Origin: Plotosus lineatus
Lineage: Eukaryota; Chordata; Actinopteri; Siluriformes; Plotosidae
DNA length: 64,000 nt
Assembly: GCA_024760905.1 (NCBI GenBank)
Contig: CM045733.1
Coordinates: 42,676,001-42,740,000, forward strand
Reading direction: 5' to 3'
Shown here: piece by piece, positions 37,118-48,014 of the stretch
Position numbering within the stretch: the stretch's first letter is position 1
Layout of the letters: each line of letters starts with the position of its first letter
The notes under the pieces: generated by a model
Database searches by the model: none
The model's input: the letters and a program-made list of their open reading frames with translations, nothing else
Told to the model about the DNA's origin: nothing
Position numbers and translations under genes: made by a program

Positions 37118-37626
37118 TACAGTAGGCCCTTGACTATTCGTGGTTTTGCACTCATGGTTTGAGTATTCGCGACTGCTGAGCAGCTCGCACGTGATTCAAA
37201 TTCAGCCAATGGCTGTCCTCCTTCCTGCTGATTGGTTGAGATGATGTCACGCCTCTTTTTCTTCATTCGCACACAAGTTGTCAATGAGCCTTTTTTTAGT
37301 GTGTTTTAATTACCAGTTAAGTTCTATGATGTTACTCAAACGCCTGCTAAGCACCAGAAAAAGGTAATGAGGTTGGATGTCTCTTTTGAAGAAATAAGAC
37401 TTTCTCCGGAAAAAACAGCAGTTTCCTCTGAAGTGAGGAATAATCGTCTGAACTGATGTAAAACACTCCACTATTAAAGTCTTTTTCAGTTATTATTCCA
37501 GTACATGATCTAAGGTAATGTTTAAAATGTTTGTGTGTGTAATTTTTATTTGCTGTGGTATTGCATGTTTCTCATTTTGTTTTGTTTATCCAATTTATTA
37601 CATTTCTTGTTCTTTTATGTCCTTTT

Positions 37627-37832
37627 TGTTATGGTCTGTGTTTGGGGGGGGCTTTAATTTTGGCACTGTGCCTCTAACTAACTGTCTACATTCTGCTTCG
37701 GCTGAGGGGCGTGGCTGAGCTGCTAGGTAGCACACACCTGAATTCACTATTCTCATTTACTCCCAATAAACAAAAGCATGCTCACCTCTGCGCCAGAGGA
37801 TTGACTCACATCACCGCTTCTTTGGTTTGTTA
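37627..37832 (+). mobile_element. LTR fragment in left arm of element D
   Basis: Starts TGTTATGGTCTGTG, then GGCTGAGGGGCGTGGCTGAG, CAATAAACAAAAGCATGC and GCCAGAGGATTGACTC. It lacks the 3' end of the LTR. Confidence 0.75.
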
Positions 37833-38330
37833 TGACCTCTAACTTTATCACTCTAAAACTCTGTTTTGTACTCGCTTTGGCTGGGGGGCGTGGCTGAGCT
37901 GCTCGGACTTAATGCAGTTAATATCTGAATTCAGTCATCTCATGCCTAATGCAATACGTTCCTCTAGTGGGCATTTTTGAAAACGACTCTGCTGTATGTT
38001 TTTCAGAGTGCATTCAAAGGTGTTTTTATATGTATGCAGTATAATGTTTATATTTTATTATCAATCAATATCAAAGTAAAAAAATTAAGTTTTTCTTAAT
38101 CGTTACTACATTTTACGACATTAATACTCTATTAATGAGTAAGACTGTCTATAGAATGTGTTTAAGAAGCATGTTTTAGCGCATGTAATAGATACATAGT
38201 ATTTTACTTCCTGCTGGTCATGTGACGTGATACATGGGGTTTTACTTCCGGGTAAAAAACTCGCGGATTATCTCGATTCGCGGGAGGGCCCGGAACCGAA
38301 CCCCCGCGAATGTCAAGCGCCCACTGTACA

Positions 38331-38531
38331 AAGAAGCAGGGACGTGATGTGAGTTAATCCTCTGACGCAGAGGTGAGCATGCTTGTGTTTATTGGGAGTA
38401 GATGAGAAGAGTGAATTCAGGTGTGAGCCACCCAAGCAGCTCAGCAACGCCCCTCAGCCGGAGCAAAGAGAAAACAGATTTAGAGGCGCAGCCGCCAAAA
38501 TCCAAGTCCCCCCAAAACACGGACCATAACA
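38331..38531 (-). mobile_element. LTR fragment in right arm of element D
   Basis: The mirror of the left-arm LTR: CACGGACCATAACA at 38518-38531, CAACGCCCCTCAGCC at 38444 and GACGCAGAGGTGAGCATGC at 38362. Confidence 0.75.
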
Positions 38532-39052
38532 AAGAGAACATAAAAGAACTTGAAGTTTAATAAACTGGATAAACAAAACAAAAGGATAAACATGCTACAA
38601 CACAGTACATAAAATCACACACACAAACATTCTAAACATTAACTTAGGTACTGTACTGGAATAATAATTGAAAAAGACTTTAATACTACAGTGCTTTACA
38701 ACAGTTCAGATGATTATTCCACTTCAGGCACTTCAGAGGAAACTATCGTTTCTTCAGAAAAAAAGTCTTATTTCTTCAGAAGAAACATCCAACGTCATTA
38801 CGTTTTTCTGGTGCTTAGCCAGCGTTTGAGTGGCATCATAGAGATTAACTGGTAATTAAAACACACGAAAAAAAAAGGCTCATTGACAACTTGTGCGCGA
38901 ATGAGGCAAAATGGGCGTATACATTATCTTAACCAATCAGCAGGAGGGAGAACAACCACTGGCTGAATTTGAATCACGTGACAGTTACTCTGCAATCTAC
39001 AAATACCCGGGGGCGCAAGTGCAAAACCGCAAATAGTCAAGGGCCTACTGTA

Positions 39053-39093
39053 TTCACATTGTAATTACTAAAAATAAATAAATAAAATCTCCA

Positions 39094-39132
<39 letters not shown>

Positions 39133-39765
39133 AACATTTTATTACAATACCGATATTATAGCATATTGTCTCAATGCCTAGTTTAAGTTGATACTATGAC
39201 ACTAGGATATATTTTTAATTTCAGTGCATTGTATTTCAAACTAATTTCAACTAATTTTACACATTGCCTTTGTCCATTGTGCCTCTTGCCTTTTTAACAA
39301 GGCTTTCTAGTCACCCATGTGAATGAGAACAAAATGCTACAGGGTCCGTTATTGTTACTTTTCTGTTATATGAGTCAGTCAGATGATGAACGTGATATCT
39401 GTGTGTGACTGGCCAAAAGATGGAAAGGCTGCCCCACCTTAGCATTAACACACAATACTTAGCCTGCTAGCTGGTTAAAAAAAAAACTTGAAAGAGCCAA
39501 AATTAATTTCTTTTTTTAAAATAACTGAGCCTTGTTTCATAGACAGACGTTAATTACCCAGATGGCTTGGCTTGCTTTGAGATTGGTAACACAGTAATGT
39601 CTACCGCTTAACACTGTAAAGTTTAGCAGTTTTTATCTGAATTTGTTGACTTCAAATACAGTGCTATAGGTGTGGTCCCTGAAAAGCCTTTTCTTCTTTT
39701 CCTTCAACTTATTTAATCTGAACTGCTCCTCTTTATAAACTATGTTTTACAGTATGTCTCTTGGG
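39053..39765. other. No gene; (AT)n at 39096-39129
   Basis: Short AT microsatellite followed by AT-rich DNA with nothing recognisable. Confidence 0.5.
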
Positions 39766-40105
39766 GCAGTGGTGTCCTAGTGGTATAGATGCTGGATCAC
39801 TGATCCTAAGGTTGGGAGTTCAAGCCTCACTCACCACAGGTTGTCACTGGTCACTGTCCCCTCAGTGCAGCTAACCGGGTTATCAAAGGCTGGCCATGTC
39901 TCTCACTGTCTATGGTGTGAGGAATGTAAAAGAACCACTGCTGACTTTCGACAAGAGTAGGCTGCAAAGCCCTCAGCGTGTTTCCATCATGGCCTGGCGA
40001 GCTGTCCAGGGTGTACTCTGCCCTCACCCGGAGTCGACTGGGATGGGCACCAGCCTCCTCGTGATCCAAATTAGGATTAAGCAGTTACAGAAAATGAATC
40101 GAAGT
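39766..40105 (+). mobile_element. Full-length SINE, tail type B
   Basis: Head GGGCAGTGGTGTCCTAGTGG with B-box-like GAGTTCAAGCCTC, body GCAGCTAACCGGGTTATCA and AAGAACCACTGCTGAC. The tail is CATGGCCTGGCGAGCTGTCC to GGATTAAGCAGTTACAG. This is the best plus-strand reference for the type B structure. Confidence 0.9.
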
Positions 40106-40212
40106 ACAGTATGTCTCTTTTTAAAAATGTGATTTTTTTTTTTTTTTATGGGTAACATACACTTTATTCAAAGTATTTCAAATTAGTTACAGAACTTTAT
40201 TTGTATACAGTA

Positions 40213-41356
40213 CAGTGGTACTTCGACTTACAAAATTAATCCGTTCCGAGGGCAAGCTCGTAAGTGGAAACGTTTTTTAGTTGAAACAAAAATTTCCATC
40301 AAAAACAATAGAAAAACAATTAATCCGTTCCAATCCCCTCCCAAACTCATTTAACCTGACACAAGCATGTATTTTTGATGTAATATATTTAAGATAAACA
40401 TTTAACATTGAACATTTCACAATAATAACACATGTTCAGTACCATAAATACTTGAATTAACATTAAAAAATAATAAAGCAATCAACAATAAGTCAATAAA
40501 CAATACAATAAGTGTGTCTAAATTTAAGAATAACACCTAACATTCACTTACACTACTATTTTTTTTTTTACTTTTTATTTATTTATTTATATATTTTTTG
40601 CTTTTTAAACTGTTTTATTTCACATCACTAAATTTGGTCACTTGTCTTCTGCTGCTTGGCTGCACTCCCATCGCTGTTGATCTCTTTTGACTTGATCCAC
40701 AATAGGAGAAACCTCTCAATCTCATCATTGAGTCCTGATCTTTCCTTAAAAGGCCAGGTTGAAGAGTACTAAACAGCAAAGGGGGTTACTATTTTATCTG
40801 TTTGAGAATTGTACAGATGGTCGATGCATTCTTTCCATACTCCTTACACAGATCAGCCATGAGGACAAAGAAAAAGTTTTGTGTGTGTGCATGCTATTAG
40901 TCGGCGTGGAAAGGAGAGCAGAGGAATTCACGCGGAGAACCTGCTTTATAAGTGTGATTGCACATACTCTACATTAGGTGGCAGTGGTGCTCTCACTGTG
41001 TTTTCTATGTTGCAGGGGAAAATGCATTGAGCAAACAATATGAAGTGCAGTCAACACTATTTATAGTTGCGCGCGGGGCGCTGGGGGGGGCATAATGGGG
41101 TTTTTTTCCTATAGGGGGCATAACAGAAAATAATTGAGAAGCACTGCACGAGGCATTCTCGGAGCACAGTGGAATACACGCAGAAGAATACAAGGCTAAT
41201 CAACTCAGAAAAGCCATTTCTCCAGTAGAGCTCATAAGTAGAAAATTTGCTTGCTGGATGGGGCAGATTTTTGGTGGTATCGAAGCTTGTATCATGAAAA
41301 ATTCGTTATTAGATATATTATATAATATCGATAATATCGATATATTATCGTAAGTC
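40213..41356 (-). mobile_element. Tigger/pogo-like element E with transposase N-terminal relic
   Basis: The left end CAGTGGTACTTCGACTTAC follows a TA. The minus strand near 40870-40800 reads ADLCKEYGKNASTICTILKQ, the helix-turn-helix of Tigger/pogo (CENP-B-type) transposases that bind the terminal repeats. It is followed by NDEIERFLLLWIKSKEI near 40735-40685, the start of the second DNA-binding domain. The DDE catalytic core is absent. A hAT-like terminus (GATTGAGAAGCACTG-type, near 41130-41145) indicates another insertion. The right terminus is fused to the left terminus of the next element. Confidence 0.8.
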
Positions 41357-42163
41357 AAGGTACCTCACTTTACGAAAGTCTCACCAAACGAAAAATGCAG
41401 GTTACAAAACGCATTTTCTTAAAATTTTTGTCTCTGGATACGAAACAAGTTCATGTTACAAAAGTTACATCTTAAAAATTCAAACGCTCCATTCAAACAT
41501 TAAAACGCGCCATTCAAACATTCAGACACACCATTCAAACATTAAAACAATGCATGAGCTCCTCTCCCATCAATCACGCTCAAACATCCCAACCTGCTGG
41601 CCTCCCATTGGCTAGGAGGGATGACGCAGCTACCTCCCATTGCCTATCTCCCAACATCCCGCCCCGCTGGCCTCCCATTGGCTAGGAGGGATGATGCCGC
41701 TCCCTCCCATTGGCTATTATGGAGCTGCATCTACCATGATGCTTTTCGTGTAAAGGACAGAGTTACTGTTGTTTCACACTTTATTTCTTGACTCAGGCTT
41801 TTAACCTTACATAAACATTTGTAAGATTATAACTCTGCTAAGAAGACATGGTCGACACACACGCGCACACACACACACACACGCGCGCGTGTGTGTGATT
41901 TCCGGTGCGAGTGAGAAGAAGAAACAGGCTCGAGTGATATCACAAAGGAATATGGCCAAACCTGTCTACCATCGGTACGATATTGAAGCAGAAGGAAGTC
42001 TTAAAAGGTATGCTTTTATAATTTTTAAAGGGTTTAGGGGTAGTATTGGGAGCCTTGGAACGAATCACGTGTTTTACATGTAAAATGCGGTTCAATTTAC
42101 AAAAAATGCAGGTTACGAAAAAGGTGCTGGAATGGATTAATTTCGTAAAGTGAGGTACCACTG
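41357..42163 (+). mobile_element. Tigger/pogo-like MITE F (CAGTGGTACC type)
   Basis: The left terminus (GGTACCTCACTTTACGAAAG) is joined to element E with its first bases missing. The right terminus GTGAGGTACCACTG ends at 42163 and is followed by TA. The internal GCGCGCGTGTGTGTG repeat and the helix relic at 41940-42000 are collinear with the MITE at 24.1 kb. Confidence 0.85.
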
Positions 42164-42204
42164 TACAGATATAGTGCTCCTTATTATCCTGTAATAAGAC
42201 GTTC

Positions 42205-42539
42205 TCATTCACTCATTCATTCATTCATTTTCTGAACCACTAATTAGGGTCATGGGGAGGCTGGTGTCCATCACAGGCAACTCTGGGCAGAATACACCCT
42301 GGACAGCTCGCCAGGCCATCGCAGGGCAGAAGCATACTGATGACAATGCAACTACTCTTGTCGAAAGTCAGCAATGGTTCTTAGGCCTCACACTATCAAC
42401 AGTGAGAGACATGGCTGGTCTTTGATTATGTAGTGAGCTGCAATGGGGGGACAGCAGTGACAACTGTTGACAGTGGGGCTTGAACCCCCAGCCTTAGGAT
42501 CAGCAATTCAGCACCTTACCACCTGGCAACCGCTACCCA
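42205..42539 (-). mobile_element. SINE, tail type B
   Basis: The (ATTC)n tail is at the left. Then come CTAATTAGGGTCATGGGG, GGACAGCTCGCCAGGCC and the body TCAGCAATGGTTC. The B-box complement is at about 42480 (GGCTTGAACCCCC) and the head ends near 42539. Confidence 0.85.
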
Positions 42540-42900
42540 CTCATTCACTGATCACGCACTCATTTACCAAACTGCCTAATTTTACCTGCAGGCTAGTGCC
42601 TATCTCAGCTGACATTAGGCAAAACCAGGGTACCCCATGAACAGCTCATCAAACCATTGCATGGCAGCACACACAACCACTCACACTGGTATTTGCACCT
42701 AGGGTCAATTTGAAGTAGTAATTTCGCCTAATGTGCAGGATTTGGACTATGGGAAGAAACCAGAGTACCCAAAGGAAACCCGCATAAGTGCAGAGAGAAC
42801 ATGAAAGCTCCATACAGATACACCCAAGCCCGGGATTCAAACCCTTGTCCAAATTGCTGTGTGGCAGCCTTGCTAACCACTGCATCAATGTGTCACCTCA
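42540..42900 (-). mobile_element. SINE type C, full length, diverged
   Basis: Directly adjoins the previous SINE. On the minus strand: B-box-like GGGTTTGAATCCC near 42845, TACTCTGGTTTCTTCCC near 42765 and the TAGGTGCAAATACC region near 42695. The tail is at 42545-42600. Confidence 0.75.
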
Positions 42901-43047
42901 CCCTTTTTGAAGTTGACTGAAATGTTTTTTACAGTATACCCAGAATGCCTTGGGACAGTATAAGTGTGAAATCAAAAGTTGATTATTTTCCAATAACAGT
43001 TTGTGAAATGTATTTTTTCCTCATACAATATGGCAATATTCAAAAAT

Positions 43048-44338
43048 GCTTTTATCGTATTCGATGTAATAAGTGTCCTGCTCCAATAAGTGTCCCCCCC
43101 AATGTTTTTGATCTTACGTTTAATAACCGCCCATGTGTACTGGTCACAAAATCATAGATCAAACTTACCAATTTTATTCGATCAGTCTCTGCAACATTAA
43201 AGTGAGGTGGTCACTGCTTGTAAAAGTGAGTTACATGGTATTTCAAGACCCCCTGCCACTGGGGAATATTGATAATGTTCAGTAACACATTTGATCGTTC
43301 CGCCGTGCTTTAAAAAAAACAGGAAAATATTTTGGTGTTTTCTCTTGGTAAATGTCCAACAACCGATGAACAATTAGAAACTGTTACGACAAAACTATGA
43401 AGCAATGAGCCAGATGTGGACCTATCAGAAAGTGATGACGAGTATTTTTCACCCGATTCTCCTGCTCACTAACTTCATACATTTAAAGACGTTCCTGGAC
43501 AAATGCTTTTGTTTATGTTCGTGTTGACTGGTTCAACGTGGCATGTGCCTAAGTTGACATTTGTGGTGATTGGCTCAAGTTTACTTTCAGAAAATGTTTA
43601 AAGGAACAGCACCTGGAGGGAAAAGTAAGGGATCTTTTTTTTAAATTATGCTGTTTTCTGCTTATTTTCATCTTTCATGTAAGTAGTTTGGTTGATACCC
43701 CAAAATGAATAACACAAATACCAATAAAACTCTTTTATTGCTCTGTTCTTGTTCATGTTTTCCATCTCTGTGGTAATACGCACTTACTGTTCCACTCCGC
43801 TGGTAACATTTTAATAAACGCCCACCCACTCCAATTTTTAAAGTCAAGAATGAAAGGAAAAGTGTACAAGACGGTGATGAGGCCAGCGATGTTGTATGGT
43901 TTAGAAACAGTGGCCCTGGGGAAAAGACAGAAGGCTGAGCTAGAGGTAGCAGAGATGAAAATGTTGTTCTCTTTGGGAGTAATGAGGATGGATAGGATCA
44001 GGAATGAGTACTTCAGAGGGACAGCACATGTTAGAGGTTTTGGAGATGGTTTGGACCTGTACAGAGGAGGGACAGTGAGTATATTGGTAGTAGGATGCTG
44101 ATGTTGGAACTACCAGGCAGAAGGCCGAGAGGAAGACCAAAGATAAGATTTATGTATGTGGTGAAGGAGGACATGAAGGTAGTTGGAGTAAGAGTAGAAG
44201 ATACAGAGGACAGGGTGAGATGGAGGCGGATGGTTTGCTGTGGCGACCCTTGAAGGAAAGAGCCGAAAGGAAAAGAAGAAGAAGAAGACTAAGTGTTGCT
44301 ATAAGCCCTGGGCGCTTATCACGTTGAATACGGTATTT
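43048..44338 (-). mobile_element. HIRAN-domain DNA transposon, copy 2, carrying an RTE fragment
   Basis: Termini ATCGTATTCGATGTAATAAG (left) and CTTATCACGTTGAATACGG (right) are inverted repeats. The minus strand around 43400-43200 reads SFVVTVSNCSSVVGHLPREN in one frame, then KHGGTIKC after a one-base shift, then VAGGLEIPCN, followed by a GTAAGT donor near 43166. The AVxV...VVGHLPRE pattern is the classic HIRAN-like start. The remainder has no identifiable catalytic domain. An RTE fragment at 43845-44289 is inserted near the right end. Confidence 0.65.
43845..44289 (+). mobile_element. RTE-type LINE fragment (copy 7), 3' end
   Basis: C-terminal coding region MKGKVYKTVMRPAMLYGLET, then FSLGVMRMDRIRN and the 3' terminus GAGCCGAAAGGAAAAG with an (AAG)n tail. 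A deletion near 44045 removes part of the GHVQRR block. It is heavily 5'-truncated, as target-primed insertions usually are. Confidence 0.9.
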
Positions 44339-44720
44339 GTACTTTTTTGATAATAAAATGCAAAACATTGTGCACAATTACCATTTGTAGTTTGGATTAT
44401 AGAAACAGCCACAAAATAAGTTCCCTTTTTTCCCAACAAGACAACAATTCAAAGTTTTTTATTCCGTCTTATACTGTGGCAATTTATCATCATTGCCCTC
44501 CTTTACATTTGTTTTATCTTAAAGATACTGTGCATTTTATCCACTTATGATTAATTTATAGCAAGTATTTTTTGTTCTTGCATTTAATGTTGAGCAGCAT
44601 GCTTAGAGGTTTATTAGATTTTGGAGATGATATGGATCAAATTCTGCATTCAGAAATGTTTTAAAGGATTCTTTAACATTGCGAGATAGGATAATATTTG
44701 GAAGTGTGTAAAATTCAATA
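44339..44720. other. No recognisable feature
   Basis: AT-rich spacer between two DNA transposons. Confidence 0.5.
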
Positions 44721-45015
44721 CAGTCGGCCCCCAGCTTATGAAATTAATCCGTTCCAGAGCCCTTTTCGTATTGCGGGGTTTCGTAAGTAGGGGTCGCACC
44801 TTACATGTTAAACGCCTAATTCGTTCCAAGGCTTCTGTCTTTGGACTGGATAAACCCCATAAACCCTTTAAAAATGATAAAAGTACACCAATTTTGCATG
44901 AAATATGTGTTAAAAGTAAAAGAAAATTATTTATTAAACCATTTAAACATTTTATTAACATATTTATTAATTAAACCATTATTAAACATTTTTTATTAAC
45001 ACACACACACATACT

Positions 45016-45091
<76 letters not shown>

Positions 45092-45217
45092 GCATTACAA
45101 TGCACTGGTTTATTCTAGTGTTGCGGGCCACGCCCACAAGACGTGAATTCAAAGCACATTCCCTGCTTGACCATTTACTGAATTAAAACAACTTCAAAAC
45201 TAAACTAAAACATTATT

Positions 45218-45272
<55 letters not shown>

Positions 45273-45681
45273 GTCTCTCCCTCTCACCCACAAGACGTGG
45301 AATTCAAAGCACATCCCTGCTTGACAAACTCAACTTTAATTTGATTCCTTGAGGGATCGGAATTCCAGATGAGCTCAAATGTGCCCACGTTTATTAAACA
45401 ATTACTGAATTAAAACAACTTAAAAAAAAAAAAAAACTAAAAACTAAGAGTGACGCTTCCTTCTGTCTCTATCTGGAAGGCCAGTGGGGCGGGATGTTGA
45501 GAGACAGCCAATGAGGGAGCAACTCACACGTCATGTGAAATTTTGACTGGCGCGTCTGAATTTTGAATTTCTTTTCGTAAGAGGGGGTTGTTTTGTATCT
45601 CGGGGACAAAAACTGAGGAAAATATTTTTCGTAATCTGAGGATTTCGTACACAGGGGTCTTCGTAATTTGAGGGCCGACTG
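44721..45681 (-). mobile_element. Tigger/pogo-like MITE G (CAGTCGGCCCCC type)
   Basis: Ends CAGTCGGCCCCCAGCTTATG and GAGGGCCGACTG, with TA at 44719-44720 and 45682-45683. It holds CT and CA microsatellites (45020-45088, 45221-45270) and two copies of the GGGCGTGG and GATCGGA-containing module seen at 2.5-4 kb, in the opposite orientation. No transposase frame. Confidence 0.88.
45020..45270. repeat. (CT)n, (CA)n and (TC)n microsatellites within MITE G
   Basis: CT 45020-45060, CA 45061-45088 and a second TC run 45221-45270. The internal module lies between the two. Confidence 0.92.
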
Positions 45682-46549
45682 TATTTGTTTTATATTTAAG
45701 CTTTTATGTTCAAAAGCTACTGTTTCAAAATGACTTCATCTGGTGTCCTGAAGGTAGCTTGATGTTTCTGCTGCTTTCTTCCAAGAACAAAGTTGGAATA
45801 TGTGTGTGTGTTCTCAGGACATGTGATATGGCCATCTTTGCAGCATATTATTCAGTTACCATTAAGCGCTTTAAGTTCGGTTACCATTAAGCCCTTTAAG
45901 TGCATCTCAAAGGAAACAGACAGAGTGCAATTTGTGGATCCAAATTGAATTTGTGAACTTTGTGAGTGGACCTCGGTCTGTATTGCAGGATGAAATGATT
46001 ATTATTTGATGACTTTTCCAGTTACTAATGATGGTTGTGCTTTGCTCTCTTGTCCTGGTGGCTTCGTAAAAGTTTAAAAGTTCTGGGGGGTTTTTTGTCA
46101 CAATATTTTTCCTCTTGTGGGAGGTCGTATAATTATGTGGTTGTGTTAATATAACTCTGTGATAGGGCTGCAGCTAACGATTATTTTAATAATCGATGAA
46201 TCGATCAATTTTTTTCTCAATTAATTGGTTAATCGTAAGAGTACAAATATTTTTTAATTTCCAGATCTCTATTGAAAAACAGACCATTTGTTTTCAAATT
46301 GTCGGTCCATATGTGCATAACTGACTTTATATCTACTCATGTGCTAATTCTGTGATAGGTAGGAAATCATAGTTCAACATATTCATATAAATAATCTACT
46401 AATATTCATGTATATATGTGTTGGTTTTATATATATATTGTTATATATTAATATAAATTTATACATGCTATGGCTTATAATTACGTGCTGATTATGCTGA
46501 CTTAATTTTAGCTAATCTTTTATAAAGCTCAAATTTAGTTTTTTAAATT
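45682..46549. other. No gene; hAT-like end at about 46165-46250
   Basis: AT-rich. At 46165 GGGCTGCAGCTAACGATT followed by AATCGATGAATCGATC resembles a widespread hAT-like terminus with AATCGATT-rich subterminal DNA. The other end was not found. Confidence 0.4.
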
Positions 46550-47664
46550 AAAATCCATTTTAAAGAACAAGGGACACGTGAAGAGTTGTGGCAACTACAG
46601 AGGGATAAAGTTTATGAGCCATACGATGAAGTTATGGGAAAGAATAGTGGAAGCTAGACGAAGGGCAGACGTCAGCATTTGTGAACAATAGTTTGGTTTC
46701 ATGCCAAGAAAGAGCACCACAGATGCAGTGCTTGCTTTGAGGATGTTAATAGAGAAGTACAGAGAAGGTCAGAAGGAGCTGTATTGTGCCTTTGTGGATC
46801 TGGAGAAAGCATATGACAGGGTGCCGAGAGAGGAACTGTGGTATTGCATGAGAAAGTCTGGAGTGGCAGAGAAGTATGATAGAGTGGTGAAGGACATGTA
46901 TAAGAGATGCAAGACAGTGGGGAGGTGTGCTGTCGGTGTGACAGAAGAGTTCAAGGTGGAGGTGGGACTGCATCAAGGGTCAGCTCTGAGCCCCTTCTTG
47001 TTTGCTATGGTGATGGACAGACTGACAGACGAGGTTAGACATGAATCTCCATGGACTATGATGTTTGCAGATGACATTGTGATCTGTAGTGAGAGCAGAG
47101 AACAAGTGCAGGAAAATCTAGAGAGGTGGAGGTATGCCCTGGAAAGGAGAGGAATGAAGGTTAGCCTCAGTAAAACAGCATACATATGTGTGAATGACAC
47201 GGACCCAAGAGGAACGGTGAGGTTACAGGGAGCAGAGATAAGGAAAGAAAGGATTTTAAGTACTTAGGCTGAACAATCCAGAGCAGTGGAAAAGAGGTGA
47301 AGAAGCATGTGCAGGCAGGTTGGAATGGTTGGAATGGTTGGAGAATAGTGTCCGGTGTGATGTGTGATAGGAGGGTATCGGCAAGAATGAAAGCAAAGGT
47401 GTACAAGACGGTGTTGAGGCTAGTGATGTTGTATGGTTTAGAAAGAGTGGCCCTGGAGGAAGACAAGAGGGAGAGCTCGAGGTAGCAGAGATGAAAATGT
47501 TGAGGTTCTCTTTGGGAGTAACAAGGATGGATAGGATCAGGAATGAGCACATCAGAGGGACAGCACATGTAAGACGTTTTGGAGACAAAGTCAGAGAGGC
47601 TACATTGAGATGGTTTGGACATGTACAGAGGAGGGACAGTGAGTATATTGGTAGTAGGATGCTG
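46550..47664 (+). mobile_element. RTE-type LINE copy 4, RT half
   Basis: Starts in RT at KNKGHVKSCGNYRG (46562). It then has a long open frame 46701-47267 containing LVDLEKAYDRVPREELW-like residues, QGSALSPFLFAMVMDRLT, catalytic MFADDIVICSE near 47065 and the thumb. A frameshift near 47245 and another near 47465 follow. The copy stops at 47664 within RRDSEYIGSRML, about 160 bp short of the family 3' end. Its start is close to where copy 5 stops, which suggests that the two were one element. Confidence 0.93.
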
Positions 47665-47976
47665 ACCTTAACATAAATAAATAAATAAACAACCTTAACA
47701 TTTCAAGTAGTTTAATGAGCTCCTGCAATCGTACAACATTCATCATCATTTCAGCCCATGCAGGCCCTTAAAGGTTAGACAACCTCACTAGGAACATGAC
47801 AGCTGCCAGTTTGACTTGTTGGACCTACTTCAGATCATGTGACAAGCAAACACACTTGTGTATTACTACTCTAAGCTCATTAGCGGCCCAGGCTGGGTGC
47901 CAAGGTCAGTTCTCAATGTACGGAAATAGTGGAAGAAGCCGATTCATTGCATTGTGAGCTTTCGTAAAGAGCGATC

Positions 47977-48009
<33 letters not shown>

Positions 48010-48014
48010 CATAT
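47665..48014. other. Spacer with (AAAT)n and (AT)n
   Basis: A short AAATAAAT run at 47675-47690 and an AT repeat at 47977-48012. The remaining 280 bp have no recognisable features. Confidence 0.6.

Larger units (their letters stand above)
35625..38326 (+). mobile_element. Tigger/pogo-like element A (CAGTAGGCCCCCG termini), heavily invaded
   Basis: The left end CAGTAGGCCCCCGTTATT and the mirrored right end GCGAATGTCAAGCGCCCACTG are each next to TA (35623-35624, 38327-38328). Subterminal GGAAGTAAAACACCATGTATC on the left is matched on the right by GATACATGGGGTTTTACTTCC. Between them lie the HIRAN-domain transposon, LTR pieces and the left half of the fold-back element D, so its own interior is mostly gone. 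Confidence 0.75.
37120..39050. mobile_element. Fold-back element D: two arms of about 710 bp, 500-bp spacer
   Basis: It begins CAGTAGGCCCTTGACTATTC and ends with its mirror (CAAGGGCCTACTG), with TA on both sides (37118-37119, 39051-39052). Inversion symmetry is not limited to the termini. The left arm 37120-37832 pairs with the right arm 39050-38331 through the CCAATGGCTG/CAGCCAATGG-type region, the TTTCTTCAGA region, the (T/A)-rich middle and an LTR piece in each arm. The arms differ by many substitutions and small indels, so the fold-back is old. The spacer holds the right end of element A and a third partial LTR (37850-37945). Confidence 0.75.

Noticed and set aside
37518..37718. Hydrophobic 66-residue frame resembling a membrane protein
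   Set aside because: T-rich arm of the fold-back element; the mirrored copy at 38.5-38.7 kb does not keep the frame.
41005..41193. Minus-strand 62-codon frame with Ser/Pro-rich text
   Set aside because: Overlaps a hAT-like terminus and G-run inside element E; no protein similarity recognised.
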